Assembly (NCBI GenBank): GCA_002343845.1
Contig: DDSQ01000153.1
Span: 1 to 14,426, forward strand
Length of the DNA stretch: 14,426 bases
Source of the DNA: Planctomycetes bacterium UBA2386
Lineage (GTDB): Bacteria; Planctomycetota; UBA1135; UBA2386
Direction of reading: 5' to 3'
Part shown: in pieces, positions 1-7,596 of the stretch
How positions within the stretch are numbered: the first letter of the stretch is position 1
How the letters are laid out: every line of letters starts with the position of its first letter
Notes under the pieces: model-generated
The model's input: only the letters and a program-made list of their open reading frames with translations
What the model was told of the DNA's origin: nothing
Database searches by the model: none
Translations under genes and position numbers: made by a program

Positions 1-576
<576 letters not shown>

Positions 577-628
577 GTTCGTGTCGGGGGAGCCCGCGTC
601 GCAGTCTACCGCGCAGGTGGTCCGGATG

Positions 629-645
629 CGCGGGTCAGCCCCGCG
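629..645 (-). terminator. Hairpin between clpP and clpX (weak terminator or processing site)
   Basis: A perfect 6-bp inverted repeat, CGCGGG / CCCGCG, encloses a 5-nt loop in the clpP-clpX gap. It is not followed by a T run on the transcribed strand, so it is not a classical intrinsic terminator. It could attenuate readthrough or stabilise the clpP end of the message. The fold is seen in the sequence; the role is inferred. Confidence 0.3.
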
Positions 646-664
646 GCCGTGACGGTCGGTCGAC

Positions 665-1264
665 TCACTTGCTGGTCTGCACGATCTCGTCGATCAGGCC
701 GTAGGCCTTGGCCTCGGCCGGTCCCATGAAGAAGTCCCGATCGCTGTCGCGACTGACCTCGGCCGCGGGGCGATTGCAGTGGCGTCCGAGGATCTCGCTG
801 AGCGTCGTCTTCAGGCGCAGGATCTCGTCGGCCTGGATGCTGATGTCGACCGCGGTGCCACCGACGCCGCCCCACGGCTGGTGGATCATGATGCGCGAGT
901 GAGGCAGCGCGTGGCGCTTGCCCTTGCTGCCCGCCGCGAGGAGCAGAGCACCCATCGACGCCGCCTGGCCGAGGCAGTAGGTCGCGACCGGGCACTGCAC
1001 GAACTGGATCGTGTCGTAGATCGCCAGGCCCGCGGTGACGCTGCCGCCCGGCGTGTTCAAGAACAGGTTGATGTCCTGGTTCTTGTTCTCCTTCTGCAGG
1101 AACAGCAGCTGCGCGATCACCGAGTTGGCGACGCCGTCGTCGATCGGCGACCCGATGAAGACGATGCGGTCCTCGAGCAGGCGGCTGTAGATGTCGTACT
1201 GGCGTTCGCCGCGGCCGGTCTTCTCGATGACGAACGGGATGATGTAGTCGTTGGCGATGCTCAT
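665..1264 (-). CDS. clpP: ClpP, serine protease subunit of the Clp complex
   Basis: ClpP forms the two-ring, 14-subunit cytoplasmic peptidase chamber that degrades proteins delivered by ClpX or another Clp ATPase. The 199-residue product has family-typical length. The catalytic triad is in place: Ser103 in [14 protein letters not shown], His128 in [11 protein letters not shown], and Asp177 in [13 protein letters not shown]. These correspond to Ser97, His122 and Asp171 of mature E. coli ClpP. The oxyanion and substrate-strand stretch [18 protein letters not shown] (68-85) is also present. I chose ATG 1264 ([12 protein letters not shown]) because ClpP homologues begin there. The frame stays open upstream to 1390, but that extension is low-complexity and overlaps the end of tig. 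The gene lies between tig (76-nt gap) and clpX (88-nt gap), the usual tig-clpP-clpX order. There is no obvious Shine-Dalgarno. All key residues are intact, so it should be active. Confidence 0.97.
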   Translation of the reverse strand: MSIANDYIIPFVIEKTGRGERQYDIYSRLLEDRIVFIGSPIDDGVANSVIAQLLFLQKENKNQDINLFLNTPGGSVTAGLAIYDTIQFVQCPVATYCLGQAASMGALLLAAGSKGKRHALPHSRIMIHQPWGGVGGTAVDISIQADEILRLKTTLSEILGRHCNRPAAEVSRDSDRDFFMGPAEAKAYGLIDEIVQTSK

Positions 1265-1340
1265 GGGCTCGGCGGGCGGTCGGGGTCGGGGCGTCGATCG
1301 ACCACGGCCCGCCGCGCCAGGCGACGCACCGCGACTTCGA

Positions 1341-2654
1341 TCAACTGCCCTTCTTATCGACGATCTTGGCGTTGTCTCTGAGGAAATCACGCACCTTGCG
1401 CTCGAGCAGCGACAGCCGCAGCTCGCCGAGCCGGTTCTCCTGCTCGAGGTGCTCGCGGACCATCGCCGCCGTGACCTGCTGCCCGTCGTTGCTGTTGGCG
1501 ACGGCGAGGTTGCGCAGTTCGGCCTCGACGTCGGTCTCGGTCACGAACAGCTTCTGCTGCTTGGCCACGGCTTCGATCAGGAAGAACAGGCGCACGCGGC
1601 GCTGGGCGTCTTGTTGGGCCTCGGCCTGCGATTCCCCAAGCTTCTTCTCGATGTCGGCCTCGCTGGCCCCGGCCTGCTGCATGCGGTGGGCGAGGGCACC
1701 GAGCGACGCGCGCTGCTGTTCCTCGATCAGCGACGGGGGGAGCGGGATCTCGTGGGTGTCGAGCAGCGCCTGCAGGCACTGTTCCTCCTGGCGTTGGCGG
1801 CCCAGGCGCGTCTTCTGCTCGGTGATGCGGGCGGCCAGGTCGGCGCGCAGTGCGGCGACGTTCTCGAACTCGAGGCCCTTGGCGAGCGCATCGTCGACCG
1901 GCGGCGGCATCACGCGCAGCACTTCGTGAATGGTCAGGCGCACGGTGCCGGTCTGGCCGCGCACGGCCTCCTTCTCGAAGTTGGCGGGGAACGTGATCGC
2001 GACCTCGAGCTGCTTGCCGGCCGTGGCGCCGATCAGGGCCTGCTGCCAGTCCGCCTCGGCCACGCCGTGGATCGGCTTGCGCGTGTTGAGCTGCACGTCC
2101 TTGCGGCTGTGCACGGCGCTGCCGCCGCCGTCGGCGAACGTGAAGTCGGCCTTGACGAAGTCGCCGTCCTGCACCGGCTCGCTGGTCGTCTGCAGGGTGC
2201 GCTTCTGGTGCGTGATCTCCTTCAGCGCGTTGTCGACGTCGGCATCGGTCGCCGCGCCCTCGAAGGCCTCGACCTGCAGGCCCTTGGTGGCCTTCAGCTC
2301 GATCTGCGGGCGCACGTCGATCTTGGCGGTGAACTGCAGCGCCGAACCCGGCACGACCGTGAGCTTCTCGACGTCGTCGATGGCGATGCGACCGACGGGG
2401 GAGAGGTCCTTCTCGCGGCAGGCGTCGCCGAAGAAGCGGTTGAGCATCTGCTCCTTCGCCTCGGCGAGGATCGACGGACCGAACTTCTTCTCGACGATCG
2501 CGCGCGGCACATGGCCGGGGCGGAAGCCCTTGAGCTGGATCTGCTGCTGCGCCGACGCGTACATGCGTTCGAGGTGCTCCTGCACGAGAGCGGGCGGAAC
2601 AGTGATCGTGAGAGAACGGGTGCAGGGGCCGGTTTCGGCAACCGTGACTTGCAT
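1341..2654 (-). CDS. tig: Trigger factor, ribosome-associated chaperone / peptidyl-prolyl isomerase
   Basis: Trigger factor binds near the ribosomal exit tunnel (protein L23) and shields nascent chains. The product is 437 residues, close to the usual 430 or so. The N-terminal domain contains the ribosome-docking signature GFRPGHVP at 43-50, the same position as GFRKGKVP in E. coli. A FKBP-like PPIase domain follows at about 160-248 ([13 protein letters not shown], then FPANF). The rest (about 255-437) is the helical chaperone domain with its charged arms, ending in a Lys-rich tail (DKKGS). The frame is open well upstream, to 3392, but the trigger-factor homology starts at ATG 2654 ([20 protein letters not shown]); the upstream part is an out-of-frame shadow of the neighbouring gene. 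No Shine-Dalgarno is visible. It lies 104 nt after the HEAT/TPR-like gene and directly before clpP, giving a folding-plus-degradation operon. Confidence 0.95.
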   Translation of the reverse strand: MQVTVAETGPCTRSLTITVPPALVQEHLERMYASAQQQIQLKGFRPGHVPRAIVEKKFGPSILAEAKEQMLNRFFGDACREKDLSPVGRIAIDDVEKLTVVPGSALQFTAKIDVRPQIELKATKGLQVEAFEGAATDADVDNALKEITHQKRTLQTTSEPVQDGDFVKADFTFADGGGSAVHSRKDVQLNTRKPIHGVAEADWQQALIGATAGKQLEVAITFPANFEKEAVRGQTGTVRLTIHEVLRVMPPPVDDALAKGLEFENVAALRADLAARITEQKTRLGRQRQEEQCLQALLDTHEIPLPPSLIEEQQRASLGALAHRMQQAGASEADIEKKLGESQAEAQQDAQRRVRLFFLIEAVAKQQKLFVTETDVEAELRNLAVANSNDGQQVTAAMVREHLEQENRLGELRLSLLERKVRDFLRDNAKIVDKKGS

Positions 2655-2758
2655 GGCGGGTGGGCTCGGTCGGGGATGCGGCGGCGAAAAGGGCCGAGCA
2701 TCTTGGCGGCGTCGCGCAGGCGGGTCAAGGCGACGAAGCCGCGGCCGCGCCGGGTGCG

Positions 2759-4066
2759 CTACTTCGGTTGCTGTTCCTTGGCGAGATCGCGCAGGAACTG
2801 GCGCACGCGGTCCTGCTGCAGGGTCTCCGCGAACACCGGGTCGTCGTTGCCGATCGCCTCGATCTCGGCGACCAGGAAGCCCGACTGCTTCATCAGCTTG
2901 GTCAAGTTCGGGATCTTCCGGCGACGCGCCTCGCAGCGCATCTGGCCGACGTAGGCTCGGCGCGCCATCGCCATGCCGTCCTGGACGGAGAACTCGAGCG
3001 CTTTCTCGAAGTCGGCGAGCGCTTCGCCGTACTCCTCGATCGCGAACAGCAGGTTCGCCCGCAGCTCGTAGAGGCTCGACTCGCGCCGACGCGAGGGCTT
3101 GCGGACCTGTTCGTCGAGCGACCGCTTGAGCTTGGTCACGCCCTGGCGGTCGCCGAGCGCCCGCAGCGACACCGCGGCGGTCACGGCGAGCGAACTGGTC
3201 TCGCCGTCGTCGATGATCTGGTGCAGGCGCCGCACCGTCGGTTCGTGTTCGGGCGGCGCGATCGTCGCCAGCGCCTGCGCGAGTTGGCGGGTCTCGACGT
3301 AGTCGAGGCGGTCGCGGTCGAGCAGCGGCAGCAGCGCCCGCGCCGCGGCGTCGTGCGCCTTCACCGCCGCCGCGAAGTACTGGACGTACCACGGCAGCAG
3401 CTTGTTGTCCTTCTCGGTCGCCAGCGCCTGGATCACGGTGTCGGCGACCTGGCCCGCGCGCGCGGCGACCAGGTAGGCGAGCACGTCCTCGCGCACCTGG
3501 CGGTCGCTCGACGCGAGCATCGTCACGACCTTCGGTGCGGCGATGGCGGCCTTCTGCAGGCGCAGCGAACGCACGACGAGGCGCTTGTCCTCGCCGGTCG
3601 TGCGGTCGAGCTGGTCGACGAGCACTGCCGTCGCCTGCGGGGTGTGGGCGACGCCGAGCAGGCGGATGGCCTCGTTGCGGCCGACGTCGTTGCTGCCGTT
3701 GACGAGTTCGACCAACGCGTCGACGAAGCTCGCCGGGTCCAGTCTCTCGAGCACGCGGCGGCAGTTGCCGGCGAGATGGCGCGCGTCCTCGCCGCCTTGC
3801 GCGGGCTGCAGCTTCTCGAGCAGCAGCGGTACCACGCTGTCACCGAGGGCGGCGACCTCGGCGACCTTCTGGTCGATGTGCTGCTGGTTGATGCGGTAGT
3901 CGAGCTTGAGGTCGCCCCAGAACGGCTCGAGCGCTGTCTGCTGGGCCGGCCGGCTGCGCTCGGCGCGTTCGCGGGCGATCTTGGCGACCTCGGCGAGCGG
4001 GACCTGGGCGGCTGCGGTCGCAGCGACGGCGAGCGACAGGAGGAACGGCGAGCACCGCGGCGGCAT
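2759..4066 (-). CDS. Exported HEAT/TPR-like helical repeat protein, function unknown
   Basis: I do not recognise this as a named gene. The 435-residue product starts with a clear signal peptide (MPPRCSPFLLSLAVAATAAA, likely cut between Ala20 and Gln21), so it should leave the cytoplasm. The mature part is nearly all alpha-helical. From about residue 60 to 310 there are HEAT-like units, for example DALVELVNGSNDVGRNEAIR and repeated 'AVLVDQL...' and 'KVVTMLASSDRQVREDVLAY' blocks. One TPR-like unit lies at about 330-364 (ANLLFAIEEYGEALADFEKA). The C-terminus has the pattern DPVFAETLQQDRVRQFLRDL. Such proteins usually act as protein-binding scaffolds; no catalytic motif is visible. Start choice rests on the signal peptide, as the open frame runs on to 4402 without plausible protein. 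The only good Shine-Dalgarno nearby (AGGAGA, 4106-4111) precedes an ATG at 4101 in a different frame. The gene is first of the apparent operon with tig, clpP and clpX, though co-transcription is inferred from strand and spacing only. Confidence 0.8.
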   Translation of the reverse strand: MPPRCSPFLLSLAVAATAAAQVPLAEVAKIARERAERSRPAQQTALEPFWGDLKLDYRINQQHIDQKVAEVAALGDSVVPLLLEKLQPAQGGEDARHLAGNCRRVLERLDPASFVDALVELVNGSNDVGRNEAIRLLGVAHTPQATAVLVDQLDRTTGEDKRLVVRSLRLQKAAIAAPKVVTMLASSDRQVREDVLAYLVAARAGQVADTVIQALATEKDNKLLPWYVQYFAAAVKAHDAAARALLPLLDRDRLDYVETRQLAQALATIAPPEHEPTVRRLHQIIDDGETSSLAVTAAVSLRALGDRQGVTKLKRSLDEQVRKPSRRRESSLYELRANLLFAIEEYGEALADFEKALEFSVQDGMAMARRAYVGQMRCEARRRKIPNLTKLMKQSGFLVAEIEAIGNDDPVFAETLQQDRVRQFLRDLAKEQQPK

Positions 4067-4205
4067 CGGCTCAGTATGCCGCTTACTCGCCGCTGCTTCA
4101 TGGCTTCTCCTGTCGATGCAGCGCCCCCAATGTGGCGTGACCATCCCGGAACTGGGGAAGAGCGGCTGGGCTTCCGCGGAAACGCAGGCCGCACTTGGCT
4201 CTTGG

Positions 4206-4925
4206 CTATCTGGTTCCCTTCGCCCGTCCGGCAACGGTGAGGAACTGCTGCATGGCGTCCTTGCGCAGGTTCTCGGCCAGACGGAGTTCGGACGTTGCGT
4301 TGTCGAGCTGCGGAGCCTCGCCGGGCATGACGCGGACGATGTGAAACCGCTGGCCGCCGCCTTCTCGGTACAGCATCCGAAGACTGATCCACTCGTCGGC
4401 ATGCCGGAGCTTGGTCAAGGCATCGGTTGGAAACCCGCCGTTGACGCGCTGCGACTCTTCGAACAGGACTTCCTCGTGTAGCCCCGACCGGTAGCGTTCT
4501 CTCGCAAGCGCCTTTCCGAGGCGGCGTCGCATCTCCTCAGCAGCGAGGACGGGCGCACTGGCATCGTCCCAGAGTTGGACGAGTCGGTCCCAATCTTCGC
4601 GAGAGGGGAGCCGCAGGTCCTCTGGGAGCGCACCCGCGGCAATGCCGCGGCGCAGGGTCCGTTGGGCCGCCTCGCCGACAGGACCATGCCCTTCGGGTTG
4701 CGATGAGGATTCGTCGCTGGGTGTCGCCGAGACTTCCCCAGCCGACCCACTGGTTGGTTGCGTTTCCTGTCGTTCTTCTTCGGAATCGGGATCAGGCGCG
4801 GAACGCGAGGTCACGAGTGCTGGCGCGTGCGCGATGGGCGGGACAGTTGGCGGTTCGCGCGTCATCCAGAGAACCGCGCCGGCGACCGCAGCCACCCCCA
4901 ATGTGATGAGCGTTGGGTTCCTCAT
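4206..4925 (-). CDS. Hypothetical membrane-anchored protein with Ser/Thr/Glu/Pro-rich linker
   Basis: I do not recognise this 239-residue protein. One hydrophobic segment at residues 5-21 (TLITLGVAAVAGAVLW) fits an N-terminal signal anchor, so the remainder probably faces the periplasm. Residues 25-85 form a low-complexity linker rich in Pro, Ser, Glu and Thr (for example SEEERQETQPTSGSAG). The C-terminal part (about 86-239) is charged and predicted by eye to be helical, with PEDLRLPSREDWDRLVQLWD at 101-120 and AAEEMRRRLGKALARERY near 128-145. No catalytic motif or cysteine is seen. Codon use is visibly less GC3-biased than its neighbours, and the DNA is slightly less GC-rich, suggesting a less constrained or more recently acquired gene. 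The start at ATG 4925 has no Shine-Dalgarno; a TAGTCT hexamer (minus strand, 4935-4940) lies 9 nt ahead of it and could give an almost leaderless message. A 139-nt gap separates it from the repeat-protein gene downstream. Confidence 0.7.
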   Translation of the reverse strand: MRNPTLITLGVAAVAGAVLWMTREPPTVPPIAHAPALVTSRSAPDPDSEEERQETQPTSGSAGEVSATPSDESSSQPEGHGPVGEAAQRTLRRGIAAGALPEDLRLPSREDWDRLVQLWDDASAPVLAAEEMRRRLGKALARERYRSGLHEEVLFEESQRVNGGFPTDALTKLRHADEWISLRMLYREGGGQRFHIVRVMPGEAPQLDNATSELRLAENLRKDAMQQFLTVAGRAKGTR

Positions 4926-5167
4926 GGGTTGGCGAGACTATCCGTCTCATGGGAATGAGGAGGGGGGGCAATCTCCGTGCTTCGCATGCCGCGGCCGAAG
5001 CGCGACCTGGCGGCCGGTTCTCAACCCGCGCCGACCGTGTTGCCGATGCACGAGGCGCCATGTGGACCTACGTGCTCCGCCACCGCCTGCTGCTGCGCGC
5101 GATCTACGCCCGCTCGACCGCCGCCTGACCCTTGCCGGCGGCCGCACCTTCGGGTTGCGTTGTCGCC
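4926..5167. other. Divergent intergenic region between the hypothetical gene and mnmG
   Basis: This 242-nt stretch separates two divergently transcribed genes and should hold both promoters. What I can see: the inverted repeat GAGAC-TATCC-GTCTC at 4934-4948; the 8-nt direct repeat CTCATGGG at 4921-4928 and 4946-4953; a purine run (GAGGAGGGGGGG, 4957-4968); the TAGTCT -10-like hexamer on the minus strand; and a possible 22-codon ORF at 5060-5128. I found no convincing -35/-10 pair for mnmG. Confidence 0.5.
5060..5128 (+). CDS. Possible small ORF / leader peptide upstream of mnmG (22 codons)
   Basis: An ATG at 5060 opens 22 sense codons ending in TGA (5126-5128). The peptide begins MWTYVLRHRLLLRAIYAR and is basic and hydrophobic. 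Two things make it more than a random ORF. Every sense codon ends in G or C, as in the real genes here, whereas the same frame upstream of the ATG does not. A GAGG (5052-5055) lies 4 nt before the ATG, although most genes in this window have no Shine-Dalgarno. The stop is 39 nt before the mnmG GTG. It could be a leader peptide, a tiny protein, or chance in GC-rich DNA. Twenty-two codons are too few to decide. Confidence 0.22.
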   Translation: MWTYVLRHRLLLRAIYARSTAA

Positions 5168-6976
5168 GTGACGGGTGACTTCGACGTGATCGTGATCGGC
5201 GGCGGCCATGCCGGCGTCGAGGCGGCGACCGCGGCTGCGCGCATCGGCTGCCGCACCGCGATGGTCGTGCTCGACCCCGCGGCGATCGGCCGCATGTCGT
5301 GCAACCCCGCGATCGGCGGCCTCGCCAAGGGCCAGCTCGTGCGCGAAGTCGACGCGCTCGGCGGCGAGATGGGTCTGGTCACCGACCAGACCGGCATCCA
5401 GTTCCGCATGCTGAACACCAGCAAGGGCCCGGCGGTGCGCTCGCCGCGCGCCCAGTGCGATCGTGATGCCTACAACCACACGATGGTCGCGCGCGTGCTC
5501 GCCTACCCGGGGCTCACCGTGGTCGCCGGCGAAGCGGTGGCGCTGCGCAGCAACGCGCGTGGTGACGCGATCGACGGCGTCGAGCTCGCCGATGGCAGCA
5601 CGCTGCGCGCGCCGACCGTGGTGTTGACGACTGGCACGTTCCTCGGCGGCAAACTGTTCGCCGGCGCGTGGGAGGCGCCGGGCGGCCGTCACGGCGAAGC
5701 GCCGGCGGCGCGCATCAGCGACTCGCTGCGGGCGTTCGGCATTCGGCTGGGCCGCCACAAGACCGGCACGCCGCCGCGCCTGCATGCCGACTCGATCGAC
5801 TTCACGCGGCTCGAAGTGCAGCCGGGCGACGACCCGCCGCAGCCGTTCTCGTTCCGCACCGAGCGCATCGTGCAGGAGCAGATGCCGTGTTGGCTGACGC
5901 GGACTACGCCCGAGACGCACGCGATCATCCGGGCCAATGCGCACCACTCGCCGATGTTCCAGGGCCGCATCCAGGGAACGGGGCCGCGCTACTGCCCGAG
6001 CGTCGAGGACAAGGTCGTGCGCTTCGCCGGGCAGGACTCGCACCCGATCTTCCTCGAGCCCGAAGGGCGCACGTCGCGCGAGATCTATCCCAACGGCATC
6101 AGCACCAGCCTGCCCGCGGACGTGCAGATGCAGTTCTTGCGCACGATCCCGGGGCTCGAACAGGTCGTGATGCTGCGGCCGGGCTACGCGGTCGAGTACG
6201 ACTACGTGCTGACCGACCAGTTGCGCGGCGATCTGCAGGTTGCCGGGCTGCGCGGCCTGTTCGCGGCGGGCCAGATCAACGGCACCAGCGGCTACGAGGA
6301 GGCGGCGGGACAGGGTCTGGTCGCGGGGCTCAACGCGGCACGGTTCGCGCGCGGGCAGGAGCCCGTCGTGTTCGATCGCGCGACCGCCTACCTCGGCGTG
6401 ATGGTCGACGACCTCTGCCGCGTGAACCCGACCGAGCCCTACCGGATGTTCACGAGCCGCGCCGAGTTCCGGCTGCTGCTGCGCAGCGACAACGCCGACC
6501 GCCGCCTGACCACGCTCGGCGAACGGCTCGGCCTGGTCGGCGCCGAGCAGGCGGCCGCCGTTCGCAGCAAGGAGCAGCGCATCGCCGCCGCGCGGGAGTG
6601 GCTCGACCTGCAGCGCCGTTCGGGCAAGACGCTGACCGAGTGGCTGCGGCGGCCCGAAGTGACGACGGCAGACCTGGCGCAGTGGGATCCGACGTTCGCG
6701 GCGATGGCGTTGTCGCCGGCGGAGGCGTCCGAGGTCGAGGCCGAGGTCAAGTACGCGGGCTACGTCGAACGCCAGGCGATGGAGGTGGCACGCCTGCGGG
6801 CGATGGAGGAGCGGCGCATCCCGACGGCGTTCGACTACGCGGTGCTGCCGGGGCTGAGCAACGAAGCGCGCTCGCGGCTGCTGCAGCGGCGACCGCTGAC
6901 GATCGGCGAGGCGTCGCGGCTCGCCGGCGTGCGGCAGGCGGACGTGCAGTTGCTGCTGGTCGCGCTCGGGCGCTGA
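5168..6976 (+). CDS. mnmG: MnmG (GidA), FAD-dependent tRNA uridine-34 carboxymethylaminomethyl-modification enzyme
   Basis: MnmG works with MnmE in the cytoplasm to add the (carboxymethyl)aminomethyl group at C5 of wobble uridine in certain tRNAs, using FAD, NADH and a methylene-tetrahydrofolate one-carbon unit. The 602-residue product is typical. The FAD-binding dinucleotide motif is at the N-terminus (IGGGHAGVEAA, 10-20). MSCNPAIGG at about 43-51 and the signature GPRYCPSVEDK (272-282), with the conserved catalytic-region Cys276, are present, as is the second signature QINGTSGYEEAAGQG (369-383). The helical tail shows the family block FTSRAEFRLLLRSDNADRRL. I chose GTG 5168 because homology begins at MTGDFDVIVIGGG; a TTG at 5132 would add 12 residues of weaker codon bias. 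There is no Shine-Dalgarno. MnmE is not in the window. The gene converges on ruvA with 10 nt between stop codons. Confidence 0.96.
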   Translation: MTGDFDVIVIGGGHAGVEAATAAARIGCRTAMVVLDPAAIGRMSCNPAIGGLAKGQLVREVDALGGEMGLVTDQTGIQFRMLNTSKGPAVRSPRAQCDRDAYNHTMVARVLAYPGLTVVAGEAVALRSNARGDAIDGVELADGSTLRAPTVVLTTGTFLGGKLFAGAWEAPGGRHGEAPAARISDSLRAFGIRLGRHKTGTPPRLHADSIDFTRLEVQPGDDPPQPFSFRTERIVQEQMPCWLTRTTPETHAIIRANAHHSPMFQGRIQGTGPRYCPSVEDKVVRFAGQDSHPIFLEPEGRTSREIYPNGISTSLPADVQMQFLRTIPGLEQVVMLRPGYAVEYDYVLTDQLRGDLQVAGLRGLFAAGQINGTSGYEEAAGQGLVAGLNAARFARGQEPVVFDRATAYLGVMVDDLCRVNPTEPYRMFTSRAEFRLLLRSDNADRRLTTLGERLGLVGAEQAAAVRSKEQRIAAAREWLDLQRRSGKTLTEWLRRPEVTTADLAQWDPTFAAMALSPAEASEVEAEVKYAGYVERQAMEVARLRAMEERRIPTAFDYAVLPGLSNEARSRLLQRRPLTIGEASRLAGVRQADVQLLLVALGR

Positions 6977-6982
6977 CGCCCG
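6967..6982. terminator. Hairpin over the mnmG stop codon, between convergent mnmG and ruvA
   Basis: CGGGCG and CGCCCG form a perfect 6-bp stem with the loop CTGA, which contains the mnmG stop codon. No T run follows on either strand. Its place between two convergent genes suggests a bidirectional transcript end, possibly Rho-assisted. The fold is seen; the function is inferred. Confidence 0.35.
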
Positions 6983-6986
6983 GCGC

Positions 6987-7580
6987 TCACATCTGCAGGA
7001 CGGCCTTGACCAGCGCTTCGATGTCGCCGGTGGCCGGCGCGTGGCTGCCGCGGCGCACCTTCTCGACCTTGTCGCGCGCGTCCTTCTCGGCGTAGCCGAG
7101 CGTGACCAGGGCGGCGATGGCGTCGTCGGCGGTGCGGCTCGGCAGTGGGCGATCGGTGGCGCCGGGCGCGGCCAGATCGAGCTTCTGCATCGCATCGCGC
7201 AGTTCGAGGCACAGCCGTTCGGCGGTCTTCTGGCCCACGCCCTTCACCGCCTTCAGCGCCGCGACGTCGCCGTGCGCGATCGCGTGCGCGAGGTCGGCGG
7301 GCGCATGCACGCTGAGCAGCGCCAGCGCGATCGAAGGCCCGACGCCGCTGACGGCGAGCAGGCGGCGGGCGAGATCGCGTTCGGCGCGGGTCGCGAAGCC
7401 GAGCAGCGAAGGCATGCCGTCGACGACGTGCAGGATCGTGAACACGAGCCCGGTCGTGCCGACGCGCAGCTCGGACGACGAGTTGAGGCTCGTGCGCAGC
7501 TCGTAGCCGACGCCGCCGCAGCGCACGACCACGCGCGAGGTCTCCTTCTCGACGACGTCCCCGAACAGGTGGTCGTACAT
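6987..7580 (-). CDS. ruvA: RuvA, Holliday junction branch-migration subunit
   Basis: RuvA tetramers bind four-way DNA junctions and load the RuvB motor for branch migration in recombination and fork repair. The 197-residue product has normal length and the three expected parts. An OB-fold domain covers about 1-62. Two helix-hairpin-helix motifs follow (RRLLAVSGVGPSIALALLS, 72-90, and ALKAVKGVGQKTAERLCLEL, 108-127). After a flexible linker comes the RuvB-binding domain III (ADDAIAALVTLGYAEKDARD, 151-170, to the end). The opening MYDHLFGDVVEKE resembles the usual 'MI..L.G.v..k' start. ATG 7580 lies 16 nt after the stop of the alpha-CTD gene, so the two are very likely co-transcribed. No Shine-Dalgarno is seen. 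Neither ruvB nor ruvC is adjacent in this window, unlike the ruvCAB arrangement of many bacteria. Confidence 0.95.
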   Translation of the reverse strand: MYDHLFGDVVEKETSRVVVRCGGVGYELRTSLNSSSELRVGTTGLVFTILHVVDGMPSLLGFATRAERDLARRLLAVSGVGPSIALALLSVHAPADLAHAIAHGDVAALKAVKGVGQKTAERLCLELRDAMQKLDLAAPGATDRPLPSRTADDAIAALVTLGYAEKDARDKVEKVRRGSHAPATGDIEALVKAVLQM

Positions 7581-7596
7581 GGCCCGCGCGGCGAAC

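Noticed and set aside
665..1390. N-terminally extended ClpP (start at 1390)
   Set aside because: The extra 42 residues are Arg/Pro-rich, overlap tig and precede the conserved ClpP start at 1264.
1251..2954. Long plus-strand ORF opposite clpP/tig
   Set aside because: It is a mirror of the real trigger-factor frame; the product is Leu/Arg/Gly-rich without domains, as expected from antisense frames in high-GC3 DNA.
2660..4240. Long plus-strand ORF opposite the HEAT/TPR-like gene
   Set aside because: Antisense shadow; the minus-strand frame has a signal peptide and helical repeats, this one has only low-complexity Arg/Val/Leu sequence.
4926..5167. Search for a tRNA gene or riboswitch in the largest divergent gap
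   Set aside because: I found no cloverleaf, no T-loop consensus and no recognisable riboswitch core, only short inverted and direct repeats.
4977..5171. 64-codon plus-strand ORF whose stop overlaps the mnmG GTG (GTGA) and follows a purine-rich tract
   Set aside because: The overlap looks like translational coupling, but about a quarter of codons end in A or T, the product is a Cys/Pro-rich jumble, and the purine tract is too far from the GTG. The 5060-5128 frame fits coding bias better.
5115..6511. 16-bp repeat CGACCGCCGCCTGACC at 5115-5130 and 6496-6511
   Set aside because: One copy is inside the conserved mnmG coding sequence; with such biased composition a single 16-bp match is likely chance.
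5021..7195. 724-codon minus-strand ORF opposite mnmG
   Set aside because: Antisense shadow of mnmG; composition is Arg/Ala/His-rich and it also overlaps ruvA out of frame.
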